Shown: positions 1 to 8,645, counted from the stretch's first letter. The stretch: DNA of 64,000 nt from Streptomyces sp. NRRL F-2664 (GCF_000719345.1 NZ_JOFX01000007.1:124001-188000), one strand, 5' to 3'. Numbers and translations are program-made. Notes: generated by a model not told the origin, from the sequence alone.

Positions 1-2
1 CC

Positions 3-242
3 GACAACCGCCTGATGAGCGGCACCAGCATGAGCCGCGAGTTCGAGCACCTGGTGGAGACCTTCGGCTACACCCTCGACGACATGCAGTGGTTCACCGT
101 CAATGCGATGAAGTCCGCGTTCATTCCTTTCGATGAACGACTGGCCATGATCAACGAGGTGATCAAGCCGGGCTATGCCGAGCTGAAGTCGGAGTGGCTG
201 TTCCGCCAGACCGCTTCCACCAGCGGTTCCGTCTCGCCGTAG
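3..242 (+). CDS. add: Adenosine deaminase, C-terminal end (partial)
   Basis: The reading frame is open from the first bases of the window and begins [17 protein letters not shown], which matches the late metal-site region of adenosine deaminases (usually preceded by an invariant Thr-Asp). Adenosine deaminase hydrolyses adenosine and deoxyadenosine to inosine and deoxyinosine in purine salvage. Only the last 79 residues are visible, ending in the usual helical tail ([17 protein letters not shown]). A hairpin terminator follows, so it probably ends its transcript here. The assignment rests on the C-terminal tail alone, but the match is characteristic. Confidence 0.85.
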   Translation, partial: DNRLMSGTSMSREFEHLVETFGYTLDDMQWFTVNAMKSAFIPFDERLAMINEVIKPGYAELKSEWLFRQTASTSGSVSP

Positions 243-263
243 GCCATGGCATGACGTACGGAG

Positions 264-297
264 AGCGCCCGGGAGCGACAAATCCCGGGCGCTTTCT
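264..297 (+). terminator. Rho-independent-type terminator after add
   Basis: An 11-bp perfect inverted repeat (264-274 AGCGCCCGGGA against 283-293) with an 8-nt loop is followed by a short T/C run. It lies just after the add stop codon. Confidence 0.75.
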
Positions 298-381
298 CGT
301 ATAAAAGGATGTTTGCGGGCGGGGGTTTGAAGTGACTAGTTTGCGGAGCCGCTCAATTCCCCGTCGCAAGGAATACCTTTC

Positions 382-630
382 ATGAAGCAGTCAGCTGCCA
401 AGTTCCTCGGTGCCGCCGCCGTCGGTGCCGCTCTCGCCGCCGTCGCCGCCGGTACCGCATCCGCCGCCGTTCCCGCCATCGGCATCACCGATGCGCTGGG
501 CACCGCCACCGGTGCGCTGGAGGGCGTCACCAGCCAGCAGCAGATGAAGACCGAAGAGGGACAGCCGAGCGACCCCACCGCCGCCGTCACCGGGCTGCTG
601 GGCCCGGTCACCGGCGCCCTCAACGGCTGA
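382..630 (+). CDS. Small secreted protein
   Basis: An 82-aa protein starts at ATG 382 behind an AAGGAA ribosome site at 368-373. It has a Lys-containing n-region, an alanine-rich hydrophobic stretch and a signal-peptidase motif A-S-A at residues 26-28. The mature part is about 54 residues, is rich in Gly/Thr/Ala, has no cysteine and ends LLGPVTGALNG. No enzymatic motif is visible. It resembles the many small exported proteins of unknown role in Streptomyces. The secreted protein at 6665-7024 also ends with a LLGP-type tail, but I would not call them homologues on that alone. Confidence 0.7.
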   Translation: MKQSAAKFLGAAAVGAALAAVAAGTASAAVPAIGITDALGTATGALEGVTSQQQMKTEEGQPSDPTAAVTGLLGPVTGALNG

Positions 631-761
631 CGTCGACGCGACACGTACGAACGCACGCGCGGCGGCCGCACGTCTCTTCGACGAGGTGTGTGTGCCGCCG
701 CGCGGTGTGCCACGATCACCACCAACTGCCCGCCGACGCACGGGGTATGAGGTTCTCGGTC

Positions 762-1529
762 ATGCGCATGAAGGCACGAGCGACTCTGGTCGCGCTGGTC
801 CCGGCCCTGCTGATCGCGGCGGTCGGGTGCAGCAGTACGGACACCCCCGCGACGGGCCGGTCCCCCGACCCGAAGGGCTCCGAGGGCACCGCCGCCGGCG
901 CGGCCGGCGCCCCCGCGGCGTCCCCGGACCCGTCCGGACCGTCCCCGGCGAAGACCGGCGGCACCAGGCTGGAGCGGTCCGCGCTGGCCCAGGGCGACCT
1001 GCCCGGCTACCAGATCTCCGCCCAGGGCAAGAACCCGAACGCCCCCGACGGGCAGCCGCAGGCCGACAAGAAGGCCTGCCAGCCGCTGGCCGACATCATG
1101 GGCGACAAGCCGGACCCCGCCGCCCGCGAGACCGTCAACCGGGGCATCGGATCCCAGAAGCAGATGGGCCTCGCGGTCTCCGCCTCCGTCAGCTCCTACT
1201 CCGAGAGCGACGCCAAGGCCCTGATCGCCCGGCTCAAGGCCGCCGTCGCCGCCTGCGGCACGGGCTTCGCCGCCACGGTCGACCGGCAGACCGGCAGCTA
1301 CCGCGACGTACGGGCCGTCGACTACCGCACGAGCGGCGACGAGAGCGTCAGCTGGACCACGACCGCAGCCGCCCAGGGCGTCTCCGCGCAGGTCCACCTG
1401 GTCGTCGTCCGTGAAGGAGCCACGGTCGTGCGGCTCATGGCGCTCAACGTGGCGGCGGCCCAGCAGAAGACCCAGGTGCCGCAGGAAGTGACCGACAAGC
1501 AGTTGGAGAAGATCGGGAAGGCCGGCTGA
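762..1529 (+). CDS. Putative lipoprotein
   Basis: About 255 aa. I chose ATG 762 because a GAGG sits nine bases upstream; in-frame ATGs at 747 and 768 are alternatives. The N-terminus is basic, then hydrophobic, and ends in a lipobox-like VGCSS, so it should be lipidated and attached to the outer face of the membrane. A low-complexity Pro/Ser/Ala/Gly linker (about residues 25-70) leads to a globular domain with two more cysteines. The domain is of the unnamed actinobacterial lipoprotein type. No function can be read from it. Confidence 0.75.
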   Translation: MRMKARATLVALVPALLIAAVGCSSTDTPATGRSPDPKGSEGTAAGAAGAPAASPDPSGPSPAKTGGTRLERSALAQGDLPGYQISAQGKNPNAPDGQPQADKKACQPLADIMGDKPDPAARETVNRGIGSQKQMGLAVSASVSSYSESDAKALIARLKAAVAACGTGFAATVDRQTGSYRDVRAVDYRTSGDESVSWTTTAAAQGVSAQVHLVVVREGATVVRLMALNVAAAQQKTQVPQEVTDKQLEKIGKAG

Positions 1530-1538
1530 GCGGACCCG

Positions 1539-1739
1539 TCACCAGGCGGCCGAGGCGGACTTCTCGTTCGGCAGCAGGACCCACAGAGCGATGTAGACCA
1601 GGAACTGCGGGCCGGGCAGCAGGCACGACACGGCGAAGATCGCCCGCATCGTGTTCGCGTTGATTCCGAAACGCCGCGCGAGTCCGGCGCAGACTCCGCC
1701 GATCCAACGGCTGTCACGGGGGCGGACCAGGGCGCTCAT
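1539..1739 (-). CDS. PspC-domain small membrane protein
   Basis: A 66-aa protein with a strong ribosome site (AAGGAGA, 5 nt before the ATG at 1739). It reads RWIGGVCAGLARRFGI, then one hydrophobic helix ending IALWVLLPNE, which is the whole PspC fold. PspC domains occur in phage-shock and envelope-stress proteins. A stand-alone copy in actinobacteria is usually annotated only as a PspC-family membrane protein. It is convergent with the upstream lipoprotein gene, with 9 bp between the stops. Confidence 0.8.
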   Translation of the reverse strand: MSALVRPRDSRWIGGVCAGLARRFGINANTMRAIFAVSCLLPGPQFLVYIALWVLLPNEKSASAAW

Positions 1740-1773
1740 GGGGTTCTCCTTCGTCGGGACCGCTTTCGATGCC

Positions 1774-2436
1774 TCAATACTCCCGCTGGACCGCCGACAG
1801 GACGTCGGTCCAGGGGCCGAGCCCGACCCTGGAAATCCTCGGGGTGTCCCCCTGATGAACGGCGCGTGAGCGGCGCAGCCGCGCTCGCAGCGCCGGTACG
1901 ACGGCGGCGTGCGCGACCAGCACCCCGAGGGTGTTGAGCAGCACGGAGTCCACGTCGACGACCCGGCCCGGGACCCCGCTCTGCAGCATCTCGATGCTGA
2001 GCGACACCAGCGCACCCGCCGCGGACGTCCGCACCAGGGAGGACCACGCGGCCAGCCGCGACAGCCGCAGCCGCCCGCTGACCAGCGGCACCAGCACCCC
2101 CAGCGGAGCCAGCAGCGCGAGCCCCTCCCCGATCCGCCGCGCGGCCTCCAGCGGCCCGAGGGCGAGATCGGCCCGGATCCCCTCCAGCGGGGTCAGATTG
2201 CCGGCGGCCGCCCAGGGGACGTCCAGGGGGCTCAGGGTCAGCCAGCCGACGACCAGGAGATGGGCGGCGAGCAGGACCCCGGCCAGGAGTCGCAGACGGA
2301 GGGGGATCGCGGTGGCGCCGGCGGGACTGCCGTCGGCCTCAAGACGCTGCACACCTGCGAGGACGCGCCACCCGGCAGCCCCGGTTCCGCTCTCGGGTGT
2401 GGCCACGGGCACCTCGCCGTCCGCGCTCCGCCGCAC
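1774..2436 (-). CDS. VanZ-like family membrane protein
   Basis: A 220-aa protein with GTG at 2436; a downstream GTG at 2406 is also possible. It has four hydrophobic segments: LLAGVLLAAHLLVVGWLTLSPLD, LALLAPLGVLVPLV, an SLSIEMLQS helix and VLLNTLGVLVAHAAV. The order N-terminal helix, TLSPLD, SIEMLQ, then V-D-VLLNTLG is the VanZ signature; VanZ confers low-level teicoplanin resistance by an unclear mechanism. The gene starts 3 bp after the stop of the PH-domain gene at 2440-3087, so the two are probably co-transcribed. Chromosomal VanZ-like genes are common in streptomycetes and do not by themselves imply resistance. Confidence 0.7.
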   Translation of the reverse strand: MRRSADGEVPVATPESGTGAAGWRVLAGVQRLEADGSPAGATAIPLRLRLLAGVLLAAHLLVVGWLTLSPLDVPWAAAGNLTPLEGIRADLALGPLEAARRIGEGLALLAPLGVLVPLVSGRLRLSRLAAWSSLVRTSAAGALVSLSIEMLQSGVPGRVVDVDSVLLNTLGVLVAHAAVVPALRARLRRSRAVHQGDTPRISRVGLGPWTDVLSAVQREY

Positions 2437-2439
2437 CGC

Positions 2440-3087
2440 TCAGCGGGTGGCGAGCAGGACGATCAGCAGCACCGCGCCGGCGACCGCGGGCGCGATGATC
2501 TCGTACGACCACTGCACGCGCACGCTGCCCTGCGCGCCGGGCCGCTCCGCACCGCGCTCGGCCATCCTCTGGAGCTCGTCGACGATCCGGTCCGCACTGG
2601 CCCGCATCGGTTCGGCCGGGACGCGGGCCTTCTCGCCCGGGGAGCGCCCGGAGGACCGCTGCTCCCGGTCCCTGAGGCCCTCGTGGCGCAGGCGCTGCCG
2701 GTTGGCCTTCTTCCGCTCGCGCAGCGAGACGGGCACCGACCACAGCTGGTACTTCGCACCCTCGGCCAGCACCTCCGCCGAGTACCCGGACCGCACGGCG
2801 TCCACGGCGGCCCACGGCAGCTCGATGATCCGGAACGGGTTGCGCACCCGCATCCGGTCGTCGTTGGCGAAGACCGCCGGGCGGATCGTGAACGCCACGA
2901 CCAGCGGCACGACGCACAGCGCCACCGCCAGCGCGATCCACGGGGTGTTGCCCGAGCCGCGCACCACCGCGTCCCCGCAGAGCCACGCCGTCAGCGCGAG
3001 CAGCAGTACCCCCGAGACGACGCCCATGGAGGAGCGGTAGACCCGGTCCGCGTAGACCGGCTCATCGGTCGGCTGCTGGCTGCTCAT
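2440..3087 (-). CDS. PH-domain membrane protein
   Basis: A 215-aa protein with two N-terminal membrane helices (about residues 20-42 and 48-68), then a PH-like segment (DDRMRVRNPFRIIELPWAAV) of the bacterial PH_6 type. After that come a long charged region, probably coiled, and a C-terminal helix (AVAGAVLLIVLLA) anchoring the end. The ATG at 3087 follows the family's usual start; longer starts extend into low-quality sequence. It is divergent from deoC, and the 12-bp palindrome at 3219 lies between them. The function is unknown. Confidence 0.7.
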   Translation of the reverse strand: MSSQQPTDEPVYADRVYRSSMGVVSGVLLLALTAWLCGDAVVRGSGNTPWIALAVALCVVPLVVAFTIRPAVFANDDRMRVRNPFRIIELPWAAVDAVRSGYSAEVLAEGAKYQLWSVPVSLRERKKANRQRLRHEGLRDREQRSSGRSPGEKARVPAEPMRASADRIVDELQRMAERGAERPGAQGSVRVQWSYEIIAPAVAGAVLLIVLLATR

Positions 3088-3218
3088 GGGGTCGATTCTG
3101 CCCCACGCCCGTCCGGCCCACGAGGTCGGCGTACGCGGGAGGCCGACGGGGGCACCGGGCGGCAGGTGTCGATTTCGTAGCGGAACGGCCGGAACCGGGA
3201 GAGGGGGGTGACAGGTCG

Positions 3219-3230
3219 CTACGCGCGTAG
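3219..3230. promoter_or_regulatory. Perfect 12-bp palindrome before deoC (candidate operator)
   Basis: CTACGCGCGTAG is an exact palindrome ending 19 bases before the deoC ATG. An identical copy, plus the next two bases AT, occurs at 14522-14533 before punA. A -10-like TATGCT follows immediately, so a bound protein would cover the promoter. Sharing between two deoxyribonucleoside-catabolic genes points to a common repressor. Confidence 0.7.
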
Positions 3231-3249
3231 ATATGCTCATGTGGTGACC

Positions 3250-4212
3250 ATGCCCACCACCCTCACCGCATTCGCTGACGTGACGACGTCCGACAGTGCG
3301 CTGCGCCGCTTCCTGCACGGGCTGCCCGGCGTCGACGCTGTCGGTCTGGAGGCCCGCGCGGCCTCCCTCGGCACCCGTTCGATCAAGACGACGGCCAAGG
3401 CGTACGCCATCGACCTGGCCATCTCGATGATCGACCTGACGACGCTGGAAGGCGCGGACACCCCGGGCAAGGTCCGGGCGCTCTCCGCCAAGGCCGTCAA
3501 CCCCGATCCGACCGACCGGACGACCCCGATGACGGCCGCCGTCTGCGTCTACCCCGACATGGTGGCCACCGCCAAGGCGGCGCTGAACGGCGCCGACGTC
3601 AAGGTCGCCTCCGTCGCCACCGCCTTCCCGGCCGGCCGCGCCGCGCTGCCCGTCAAGCTCGCCGACACCCGTGACGCCGTCGCCGCCGGCGCCGACGAGA
3701 TCGACATGGTCATCGACCGTGGCGCCTTCCTCGCCGGCCGCTACCTGGAAACGTACGAGCTGATCAAGGCCGTCAAGGAGGCCTGCGCCCGCCCCGACGG
3801 CAGCGCGGCCCGTCTGAAGGTCATCTTCGAGACCGGCGAGCTGTCGACCTACGACAACATCCGCCGCGCCTCCTGGATCGGCATGCTCGCGGGTGCCGAC
3901 TTCATCAAGACGTCGACCGGCAAGGTGGGCGTCAACGCCACCCCCGCCAACACCCTGCTCATGCTCGAAGCCGTCCGCGACTTCAAGGCGCAGACTGGAA
4001 TCCAGATCGGCGTGAAGCCGGCCGGCGGCATCCGCACCACCAAGGACGCCATCAAGTTCCTGGTCCTGGTCAACGAGACCGTGGGCGAGGACTGGCTGAG
4101 CAACACCTGGTTCCGCTTCGGCGCCTCCAGCCTGCTCAACGACCTGCTGATGCAGCGCCAGAAGCTGAGCACCGGCCGTTACTCCGGTCCCGACTACGTG
4201 ACGGTGGACTGA
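3250..4212 (+). CDS. deoC: Deoxyribose-phosphate aldolase
   Basis: A 320-aa DERA that splits 2-deoxyribose-5-phosphate into acetaldehyde and glyceraldehyde-3-phosphate in the cytoplasm. The Schiff-base lysine lies in ADFIKTSTGK, and the second active-site lysine in IGVKPAGGIRT. EIDMVIDRGAF and LKVIFETGEL are the other family blocks. The length is typical of the actinobacterial long form. I use ATG 3250; GTG 3241 is in frame. Aldehyde dehydrogenase genes follow 5 bp downstream and would remove the acetaldehyde, so this looks like a deoC-ald-ald operon. Purine nucleoside phosphorylase (13690-14496) shares its candidate operator and supplies the deoxyribose-1-phosphate. Confidence 0.96.
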   Translation: MPTTLTAFADVTTSDSALRRFLHGLPGVDAVGLEARAASLGTRSIKTTAKAYAIDLAISMIDLTTLEGADTPGKVRALSAKAVNPDPTDRTTPMTAAVCVYPDMVATAKAALNGADVKVASVATAFPAGRAALPVKLADTRDAVAAGADEIDMVIDRGAFLAGRYLETYELIKAVKEACARPDGSAARLKVIFETGELSTYDNIRRASWIGMLAGADFIKTSTGKVGVNATPANTLLMLEAVRDFKAQTGIQIGVKPAGGIRTTKDAIKFLVLVNETVGEDWLSNTWFRFGASSLLNDLLMQRQKLSTGRYSGPDYVTVD

Positions 4213-4217
4213 TCACC

Positions 4218-5654
4218 ATGGCATCCCTCTTCGAGTACGCACCGGCTCCCGAGTCCCGCTCGGTCGTCGACATCGCCCCCTCCTACGGGCTCTTCATCGA
4301 CGGCGAGTTCACCGACGCCGCCGACGGCAAGGTCTTCAAGACCGTCTCGCCCAGCAGCGAGGAAGTCCTCTCCGAGGTCGCCCAGGCCGGCGCCGCCGAC
4401 GTGGACCGCGCCGTCAAGGCCGCCCGCAAGGCCTTCGAGAAGTGGTCCGCGCTGCCGGGCTCCGAACGCGCCAAGTACCTCTTCCGCATCGCCCGGATCA
4501 TCCAGGAGCGCAGCCGCGAGCTCGCCGTCCTGGAGACCCTGGACAACGGCAAGCCGATCAAGGAGACCCGCGACGCGGACCTTCCGCTGGTCGCCGCGCA
4601 CTTCTTCTACTACGCGGGCTGGGCCGACAAGCTCGACCACGCCGGCTACGGCGCGAACCCGCGCCCGCTGGGTGTCGCCGGCCAGGTGATCCCGTGGAAC
4701 TTCCCGCTGCTGATGCTCGCGTGGAAGATCGCCCCGGCGCTCGCCACCGGCAACACGGTCGTCCTGAAGCCCGCCGAGACCACCCCGCTCTCCGCGCTCT
4801 TCTTCGCCGACATCTGCCGCCAGGCCGGCCTGCCCAAGGGCGTCGTCAACATCCTCACCGGCTACGGCGACGCGGGCGCGGCCCTCGTCGAGCACCCGGA
4901 CGTCAACAAGGTCGCCTTCACCGGCTCCACCGCCGTCGGCAAGGCCATCGCCCGCTCGATCGCCGGCACCGACAAGAAGGTCACCCTGGAGCTCGGCGGC
5001 AAGGGCGCCAACATCGTCTTCGACGACGCCCCTGTCGACCAGGCCGTCGAAGGCATCGTCAACGGCATCTTCTTCAACCAGGGCCAGGTCTGCTGCGCGG
5101 GCTCCCGCCTCCTCGTCCAGGAGTCGATCCACGACGAGCTGCTGGACTCCCTCAAGCGCCGCCTCTCCACGCTGCGCCTCGGCGACCCGCTCGACAAGAA
5201 CACCGACATCGGTGCGATCAACTCCGCGGAACAGCTCGCCCGGATCACCGCCCTCGCCGACACCGGCGAGGCCGAGGGCGCCGAGCGCTGGTCCCCGGCG
5301 TGCGAGCTGCCGTCCGCCGGCTACTGGTTCGCCCCGACGCTCTTCAGCAACGTCACCCAGGCGCACACCGTCGCCCGCGACGAGATCTTCGGCCCGGTGC
5401 TGTCCGTACTGACCTTCCGCACCCCCGACGAGGCCGTCGCCAAGGCCAACAACAGCCAGTACGGCCTGTCCGCCGGCATCTGGACGGAGAAGGGCTCGCG
5501 CATCCTCGCGGTCGCGAACCAGCTCCGCGCCGGCGTGGTGTGGGCCAACACGTTCAACAAGTTCGACCCGACCTCGCCCTTCGGCGGCTACAAGGAGTCG
5601 GGCTTCGGCCGCGAGGGCGGCCGCCACGGTCTGGAGGCCTACCTCGATGTCTGA
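4218..5654 (+). CDS. NAD(P)+-dependent aldehyde dehydrogenase
   Basis: A 478-aa full-length aldehyde dehydrogenase. The Rossmann region has PWNFPLLMLAWKIAPAL and GSTAVGK, the general base is the Glu of TLELGGKGANIV, and the nucleophile is a Cys in FFNQGQVCCAGSR. The C-terminal SPFGGYKESGFGREGG block is complete. It lies 5 bp downstream of deoC and overlaps the next gene by 8 bp, so translation is probably coupled. The natural substrate is inferred to be acetaldehyde or a related product of deoxyribose breakdown. Specificity cannot be read from sequence. Confidence 0.92.
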   Translation: MASLFEYAPAPESRSVVDIAPSYGLFIDGEFTDAADGKVFKTVSPSSEEVLSEVAQAGAADVDRAVKAARKAFEKWSALPGSERAKYLFRIARIIQERSRELAVLETLDNGKPIKETRDADLPLVAAHFFYYAGWADKLDHAGYGANPRPLGVAGQVIPWNFPLLMLAWKIAPALATGNTVVLKPAETTPLSALFFADICRQAGLPKGVVNILTGYGDAGAALVEHPDVNKVAFTGSTAVGKAIARSIAGTDKKVTLELGGKGANIVFDDAPVDQAVEGIVNGIFFNQGQVCCAGSRLLVQESIHDELLDSLKRRLSTLRLGDPLDKNTDIGAINSAEQLARITALADTGEAEGAERWSPACELPSAGYWFAPTLFSNVTQAHTVARDEIFGPVLSVLTFRTPDEAVAKANNSQYGLSAGIWTEKGSRILAVANQLRAGVVWANTFNKFDPTSPFGGYKESGFGREGGRHGLEAYLDV

Positions 5655-6543
5655 GTCCTCTGTGCGTCTGAACGTCTTCAAGACCTACAAGCTGTACGTC
5701 GGGGGCAAGTTCCCCCGCTCCGAGAGCGGCCGGGTGTACGAGGTGAGCGACTCCAAGGGCAACTGGCTGGCCAACGCCCCGCTGTCCTCCCGCAAGGACG
5801 CCCGCGACGCGGTCGTCGCGGCCCGCAAGGCCTTCGGCGGCTGGTCCGGCGCCACCGCCTACAACCGCGGCCAGATCCTCTACCGCATCGCCGAGATGCT
5901 GGAGGGCCGCCGCGAGCAGTTCGTCCGCGAGGTCGGCGAGGCCGAGGGCCTGTCCAAGTCGAAGGCGGCCGCCGTCGTCGACGCGGCCGTCGACCGCTGG
6001 GTCTGGTACGCGGGCTGGACCGACAAGATCGGCCAGATCGTCGGCGGGGCCAACCCGGTCGCGGGCCCGTTCTTCAACCTCTCCACCCCGGAGCCGACCG
6101 GAGTCGTCACGGTCGTCGCCCCGCAGGACTCCTCGTTCCTGGGCCTCGTCTCCGTGATCGCCCCGGTGATCGCGACGGGCAACACCGCCGTCGTCATCGC
6201 CAGCGAGAAGTCGCCCCTGCCCGCCCTCTCCCTGGGCGAGGTGCTCGCCACCTCCGACCTGCCGGGCGGCGTGGTCAACATCCTCTCCGGCAAGGCCGCC
6301 GAAATGGGTCCGCACCTCGCGTCCCACCAGGACGTCAACGCCATCGACCTGGCCGGCGCCGACGCGGCCCTCGCCAAGGAGCTGGAGATCGCCGCGGCCG
6401 ACAACCTCAAGCGCGTCCTGCGTCCACAGCCTGTGGACGACTGGAACGCCGACCCGGGCACGTCGCGCATGACGGCGTTCCTGGAGACCAAGACCGTCTG
6501 GCACCCCACCGGGTCGCTGGGCGCGGGCGGCTCGTCCTACTAG
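5647..6543 (+). CDS. Short aldehyde-dehydrogenase-family protein without catalytic cysteine
   Basis: A 298-aa protein that starts inside the end of the preceding dehydrogenase gene. It aligns with the cofactor-binding half of the family (YVGGKFPRSESG, GVVTVVAPQDSS, VIATGNTAVVIAS, LPGGVVNILSG) but stops about 180 residues early. It has no cysteine anywhere, so it cannot act as a normal aldehyde dehydrogenase. The frame is clean, the codon use matches its neighbours and a good terminator follows, so it looks like a maintained gene rather than a recent truncation. It may form a mixed complex with the full-length enzyme or bind nucleotide. The role is unknown. Confidence 0.85.
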   Translation: MSESSVRLNVFKTYKLYVGGKFPRSESGRVYEVSDSKGNWLANAPLSSRKDARDAVVAARKAFGGWSGATAYNRGQILYRIAEMLEGRREQFVREVGEAEGLSKSKAAAVVDAAVDRWVWYAGWTDKIGQIVGGANPVAGPFFNLSTPEPTGVVTVVAPQDSSFLGLVSVIAPVIATGNTAVVIASEKSPLPALSLGEVLATSDLPGGVVNILSGKAAEMGPHLASHQDVNAIDLAGADAALAKELEIAAADNLKRVLRPQPVDDWNADPGTSRMTAFLETKTVWHPTGSLGAGGSSY

Positions 6544-6567
6544 GACGGCCCCGCCCCGCACGAGACC

Positions 6568-6610
6568 GGCCCCGGCAGCGTCCCCCGCGCTGCCGGGGCC
6601 TCTCTTCTTT
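6568..6610 (+). terminator. Terminator of the deoC-ald-ald operon
   Basis: A perfect 13-bp stem (6568-6580 with 6588-6600) and 7-nt loop is followed by a TCTCTTCTTT tract, 25 bp after the last stop codon. Confidence 0.85.
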
Positions 6611-6664
6611 CCGCGCTCGGTCCGCCTTCGCCGGCGCGCCGCCTTCGGCTCACCCGCCGGGCGC

Positions 6665-7024
6665 TCAGCGGGGGGCGAGGGGTCCCAGGAGGGAGGAGAC
6701 GGCCGCCCGGGGGAGTTCGCCCACCGACGGGCCCTGGGTGAGGATCCCGGTGACCGCCGTCGTGCCGACCGCGGGGAAGTCCGCGACCTTCGTGGCGACC
6801 CCGTTGTCCAGCGGGTCCACACCGGTGTGCGCCAGCGGGTTCACCTTGAGGTTCGCGATCGGGTCCGTGACACCCGCCACCGCCGCCGGAACGTCCAGTT
6901 CACCGGCCTGCGCGCCGCCCGCGGCCATCGCCAGCGCGGCGCCCGCCATCGAGAGGGTCAGCCCCGCGCCGCGGAGCCGGTTCGGTGTCGAAGGGCCTGC
7001 GTGACGGCCTGCGTGACGTGCCAT
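6665..7024 (-). CDS. Secreted protein of unknown function
   Basis: A 119-aa protein starting at ATG 7024. After a basic N-terminus, a hydrophobic stretch (GLTLSMAGAALAMAAGGAQA) ends with an A-Q-A signal-peptidase site near residue 40. The mature part (about 79 aa) has no cysteine and contains VNPLAHTGVDPLDNGVATKV and a GPSVGELP stretch typical of small secreted Streptomyces proteins annotated hypothetical. It is divergent from the uridine kinase gene, with 119 bp between the starts. Confidence 0.65.
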   Translation of the reverse strand: MARHAGRHAGPSTPNRLRGAGLTLSMAGAALAMAAGGAQAGELDVPAAVAGVTDPIANLKVNPLAHTGVDPLDNGVATKVADFPAVGTTAVTGILTQGPSVGELPRAAVSSLLGPLAPR

Positions 7025-7143
7025 GGGATCCCGCCTGTGGTCGTGGTCGCGTGCGCACGCAGCGTAGTGGAGGTGTGTTCCTGGACACCAACCGGTCACC
7101 GGGAGGATCCCCTACCCGGGGGAATGGTTCAGACTGGTGTCCC

Positions 7144-7776
7144 GTGAGCTCTTCCTCTCCTTCGCCGACCCGGGTCGTCCTGCTGACCGGTCCGTCGGGC
7201 TCCGGCAAATCCTCCCTGGCCGCCCGCTCCGGGCTCCCCGTGCTGCGCCTCGACGACTTCTACAAGGAGTGCGCGGACCCCACCCTGCCGCTGGTCGAGG
7301 GCAGCTCCGACATCGACTGGGACTCCCCGCTGTCGTGGGACGCCGACAGCGCCGTCGCCGCGATCGCCGAACTGTGCGCCTCGGGGCGGACGGACGTGCC
7401 GGTGTACGACATCGCCACCAGCTCCCGCACCGGCTGGGACACCCTGGACATCGCCCGGACCCCGCTCTTCATCGCGGAGGGCATCTTCGCCGCGGACGTG
7501 GCGGCGCGCTGCCAGGAACTCGGCCTGCTCGCCGACGCCATCTGCCTGCGCGGCCGCCCCTCGACGACGTTCCGCCGCCGGCTCGCCCGCGACCTGCGCG
7601 AGGGCCGCAAGTCCGTCCCCTTCCTGCTGCGCAGGGGCCTGCGCCTGATGCGCGCCGAACGCGGCATCGTGGCACGCCACGTCGCCCTGGGCGCCCACGC
7701 CTGCGACCGCGACGAGGCCCTCGGCCGCCTGGCCGCCGCCGCGGCGGGCCGCCACCGCACGACGACCGCGGCCTGA
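7144..7776 (+). CDS. Uridine kinase-like P-loop kinase
   Basis: A 210-aa protein starting at GTG 7144. The Walker A motif LTGPSGSGKSSLA lies near the N-terminus. VLRLDDFYKE matches the nucleoside-binding Asp-Asp-Phe-Tyr of uridine/cytidine kinases, and IDWDSPLSWDAD and VYDIATSSR follow the same family pattern. FIAEGIFAADVA is the Walker B-like region. Such enzymes phosphorylate uridine or cytidine to the monophosphate in pyrimidine salvage. That suits a neighbourhood with adenosine deaminase, deoC and purine nucleoside phosphorylase. No strong ribosome site decides the start. Confidence 0.8.
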   Translation: MSSSSPSPTRVVLLTGPSGSGKSSLAARSGLPVLRLDDFYKECADPTLPLVEGSSDIDWDSPLSWDADSAVAAIAELCASGRTDVPVYDIATSSRTGWDTLDIARTPLFIAEGIFAADVAARCQELGLLADAICLRGRPSTTFRRRLARDLREGRKSVPFLLRRGLRLMRAERGIVARHVALGAHACDRDEALGRLAAAAAGRHRTTTAA

Positions 7777-7946
7777 CCGGGCCGCCGGCGGGGGTCCGCA
7801 CCCCCGTGGACAGCTGAACCCGCGAACGCGAAAAGGCGGGACCGCGCGGACCCCCGGCCGCTCGATCCCGCCTCTTCTCCCCCCAACGGCCCCCGTCCCA
7901 CCCCCGCAGGACGGGCCCCCCGGCCCGATGGTCCGTACAGGTCGCG

Positions 7947-8645
7947 TTACGCGACCAGCTCCTCGAAGGACTCCGCCTCGTCGCGGCCGAAGCTCAGCGA
8001 CTCGTCCTCCCGCAGGCGCCGCAGCGAGCGCCAGATGCTCGACTTCACCGTGCCGACGCTGATCCCGAGGATCTCCGCGATCTCCGGGTCCGTCCGGCCC
8101 TCGTAGTAGCGCAGCACCAGCATCGTGCGCTGCGGCTCCGGGATCCGGGCCAGTGCCTGCCACAGAACCGCGCGCAGCTCCGTACCGCGCATCGCGTCCG
8201 TGTCGGAAGCCGTCTCCGGCAGCTCCTCCGTCGGGTACTCGTTCAGCTTCCGCCGACGCCACGCGCTGATGTGCAGGTTGGTCATCGTCCGGCGCAGGTA
8301 CCCGCCGACCGCCGCCTTGTCGCTGATCCGGTCCCAGGCGCGGTAGGTGGAGAACAGCGCGCTCTGCAGCAGGTCCTCGGCCTCGTAGCGGTCACCGGTC
8401 AGGTGGAAGGCCGTCGCGTACAGCGCCGCCCGCCGCTCCTGGACGTACGCCGTGAACTCCGCCTCCGACGTGGAGGACGGGGTCTGCCGGTCGGCGGGAA
8501 CCGCCTGGTACTGCTTTGCGTCAATGGCTACGACGTGGGCCGGCCGGGGCCGGGCGACCGACACGGTACGGACACCCGCCCGGCGGTTCACATCGTGCAG
8601 CCGCGTGACAACCGCGCTGGTGCTGGTGCTGTGCAGCGTGTTCAT
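7947..8645 (-). CDS. sigQ: ECF-type RNA polymerase sigma factor SigQ
   Basis: A 232-aa SigE-family ECF sigma factor. Region 2 (FTAYVQERRAALYATAFHLT...AEDLLQSALFSTYRAWDRI) starts near residue 65, and region 4 (RIPEPQRTMLVLRYYEGRTDPEIAEILGISVGTVKSSIWR) is complete. The first 60 residues form an extra N-terminal tail. The gene is divergent from afsQ1-afsQ2, the known arrangement of sigQ. In S. coelicolor AfsQ1 activates sigQ, and SigQ antagonises the antibiotic-stimulating effect of the two-component system. An exact match to the published AfsQ1 binding pattern lies between the genes at 8740-8755. Confidence 0.92.
   Translation of the reverse strand: MNTLHSTSTSAVVTRLHDVNRRAGVRTVSVARPRPAHVVAIDAKQYQAVPADRQTPSSTSEAEFTAYVQERRAALYATAFHLTGDRYEAEDLLQSALFSTYRAWDRISDKAAVGGYLRRTMTNLHISAWRRRKLNEYPTEELPETASDTDAMRGTELRAVLWQALARIPEPQRTMLVLRYYEGRTDPEIAEILGISVGTVKSSIWRSLRRLREDESLSFGRDEAESFEELVA

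Noticed and set aside
4194..5681. A 495-aa minus-strand frame opposite the first aldehyde dehydrogenase
   Set aside because: Shadow frame made of repeated Gly/Val/Asp/Glu; the plus-strand enzyme is complete.
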